Below the pieces are notes generated by a model. That model made no database searches, was not told where the DNA came from, and saw only the letters and a list, made by a program, of their open reading frames with translations. A stretch of DNA of 64,000 bases from Parahaliea maris (lineage in GTDB: Bacteria > Pseudomonadota > Gammaproteobacteria > Pseudomonadales > Halieaceae), in NCBI RefSeq assembly GCF_008064665.1, contig NZ_VRZA01000011.1:26854-90853 (forward strand), given 5' to 3'. The position numbers and the translations under genes were made by a program. Position 1 is the stretch's first letter. The number at the start of each line of letters is the position of its first letter. Positions 63,964-64,000 of this stretch are shown here, one piece after another.

Positions 63964-64000
63964 TATGGTCAAGCCTCACGGGCAATTAGTACTGGTTAGC
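63964..64000 (-). rRNA. rrl: 23S ribosomal RNA, 3' end only
   Basis: Reverse strand reads GCTAACCAGTACTAATTGCC, then GTGAGGCTTGACCATATAA, the 3' end of gammaproteobacterial 23S rRNA. The rest lies beyond the window. Spacer 63722-63963 to 5S carries no tRNA; it has CCTCCAT/ATGGAGG and AAATCGT/ACGATTT stems that could be processing sites. Confidence 0.95.

Noticed and set aside
1..64000. CRISPR arrays or insertion sequences
   Set aside because: No regularly spaced direct repeats and no transposase-like reading frame seen.

Overview
The window is about 64 kb of GC-rich, densely coded chromosome from a gammaproteobacterium. The nnr-tsaE-ami-mutL-miaA order, the asnS, orn, rsgA, psd, tex and pdxH types, and the mix of dienelactone hydrolase, (6-4) photolyase and intergenic palindromes point to a marine Cellvibrionales/Halieaceae-like bacterium. 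That placement is inference, not a database match. There is no insertion sequence, prophage, CRISPR array or tRNA gene visible.

Left third (1-37 kb): mostly housekeeping. The minus-strand operon nnr, tsaE, N-acetylmuramoyl-alanine amidase, mutL, miaA (cut by the window edge) is followed by queG, an FHA membrane protein, orn, rsgA, psd, a PIN-PhoH ATPase, RNase II and asnS. Next come metabolic and repair genes: SYLF protein, SDR, PPOX-fold protein, transglutaminase/TPR lipoprotein, free Met-(R)-sulfoxide reductase, cysH, nitronate-monooxygenase-like enzyme, Fe-S photolyase, aldehyde dehydrogenase, dienelactone hydrolase, orphan ParA, iron alcohol dehydrogenase, FKBP isomerase, Nudix, cinA, pdxH, GNAT and gamma-glutamyltransferase.

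Centre (38.0-52.7 kb): thirteen plus-strand genes, almost all overlapping or within 20 bp, behind one candidate promoter. They encode a TPR protein with a TonB-like C-terminus, a poly-serine lipoprotein, a second lipoprotein, a membrane-anchored TPR protein, a membrane-anchored PEGA-SUMF1 protein, a small secreted protein, a MotA/TolQ/ExbB-type channel, an actin-fold/FHA-like protein, two TolR/ExbD-like anchors fused through coiled coils to von Willebrand A domains, two more lipoproteins and an M48 metalloprotease lipoprotein. I read this as an undescribed or little-described proton-motive-force-driven envelope machine, and it is the main discovery candidate.

Right part (52.7-64 kb): DUF2288 protein, metallo-beta-lactamase-fold hydrolase, dicarboxylate/amino acid symporter, Kazal-like lipoprotein, SixA-like phosphatase, CBS protein, Tex, an HD-GYP protein with an altered HD pair, a GT-A-like protein of unknown role with an exported partner, then the 3' end of an rRNA operon on the minus strand (terminator, 5S, 23S end). 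A run of six hairpins, four of them fitting a perfect four-way junction, lies just beyond the rRNA terminator.

Three diverged copies of one palindromic intergenic element (20809-20906, 36781-36867, 36956-37072) keep their self-complementarity although their arm sequences differ.
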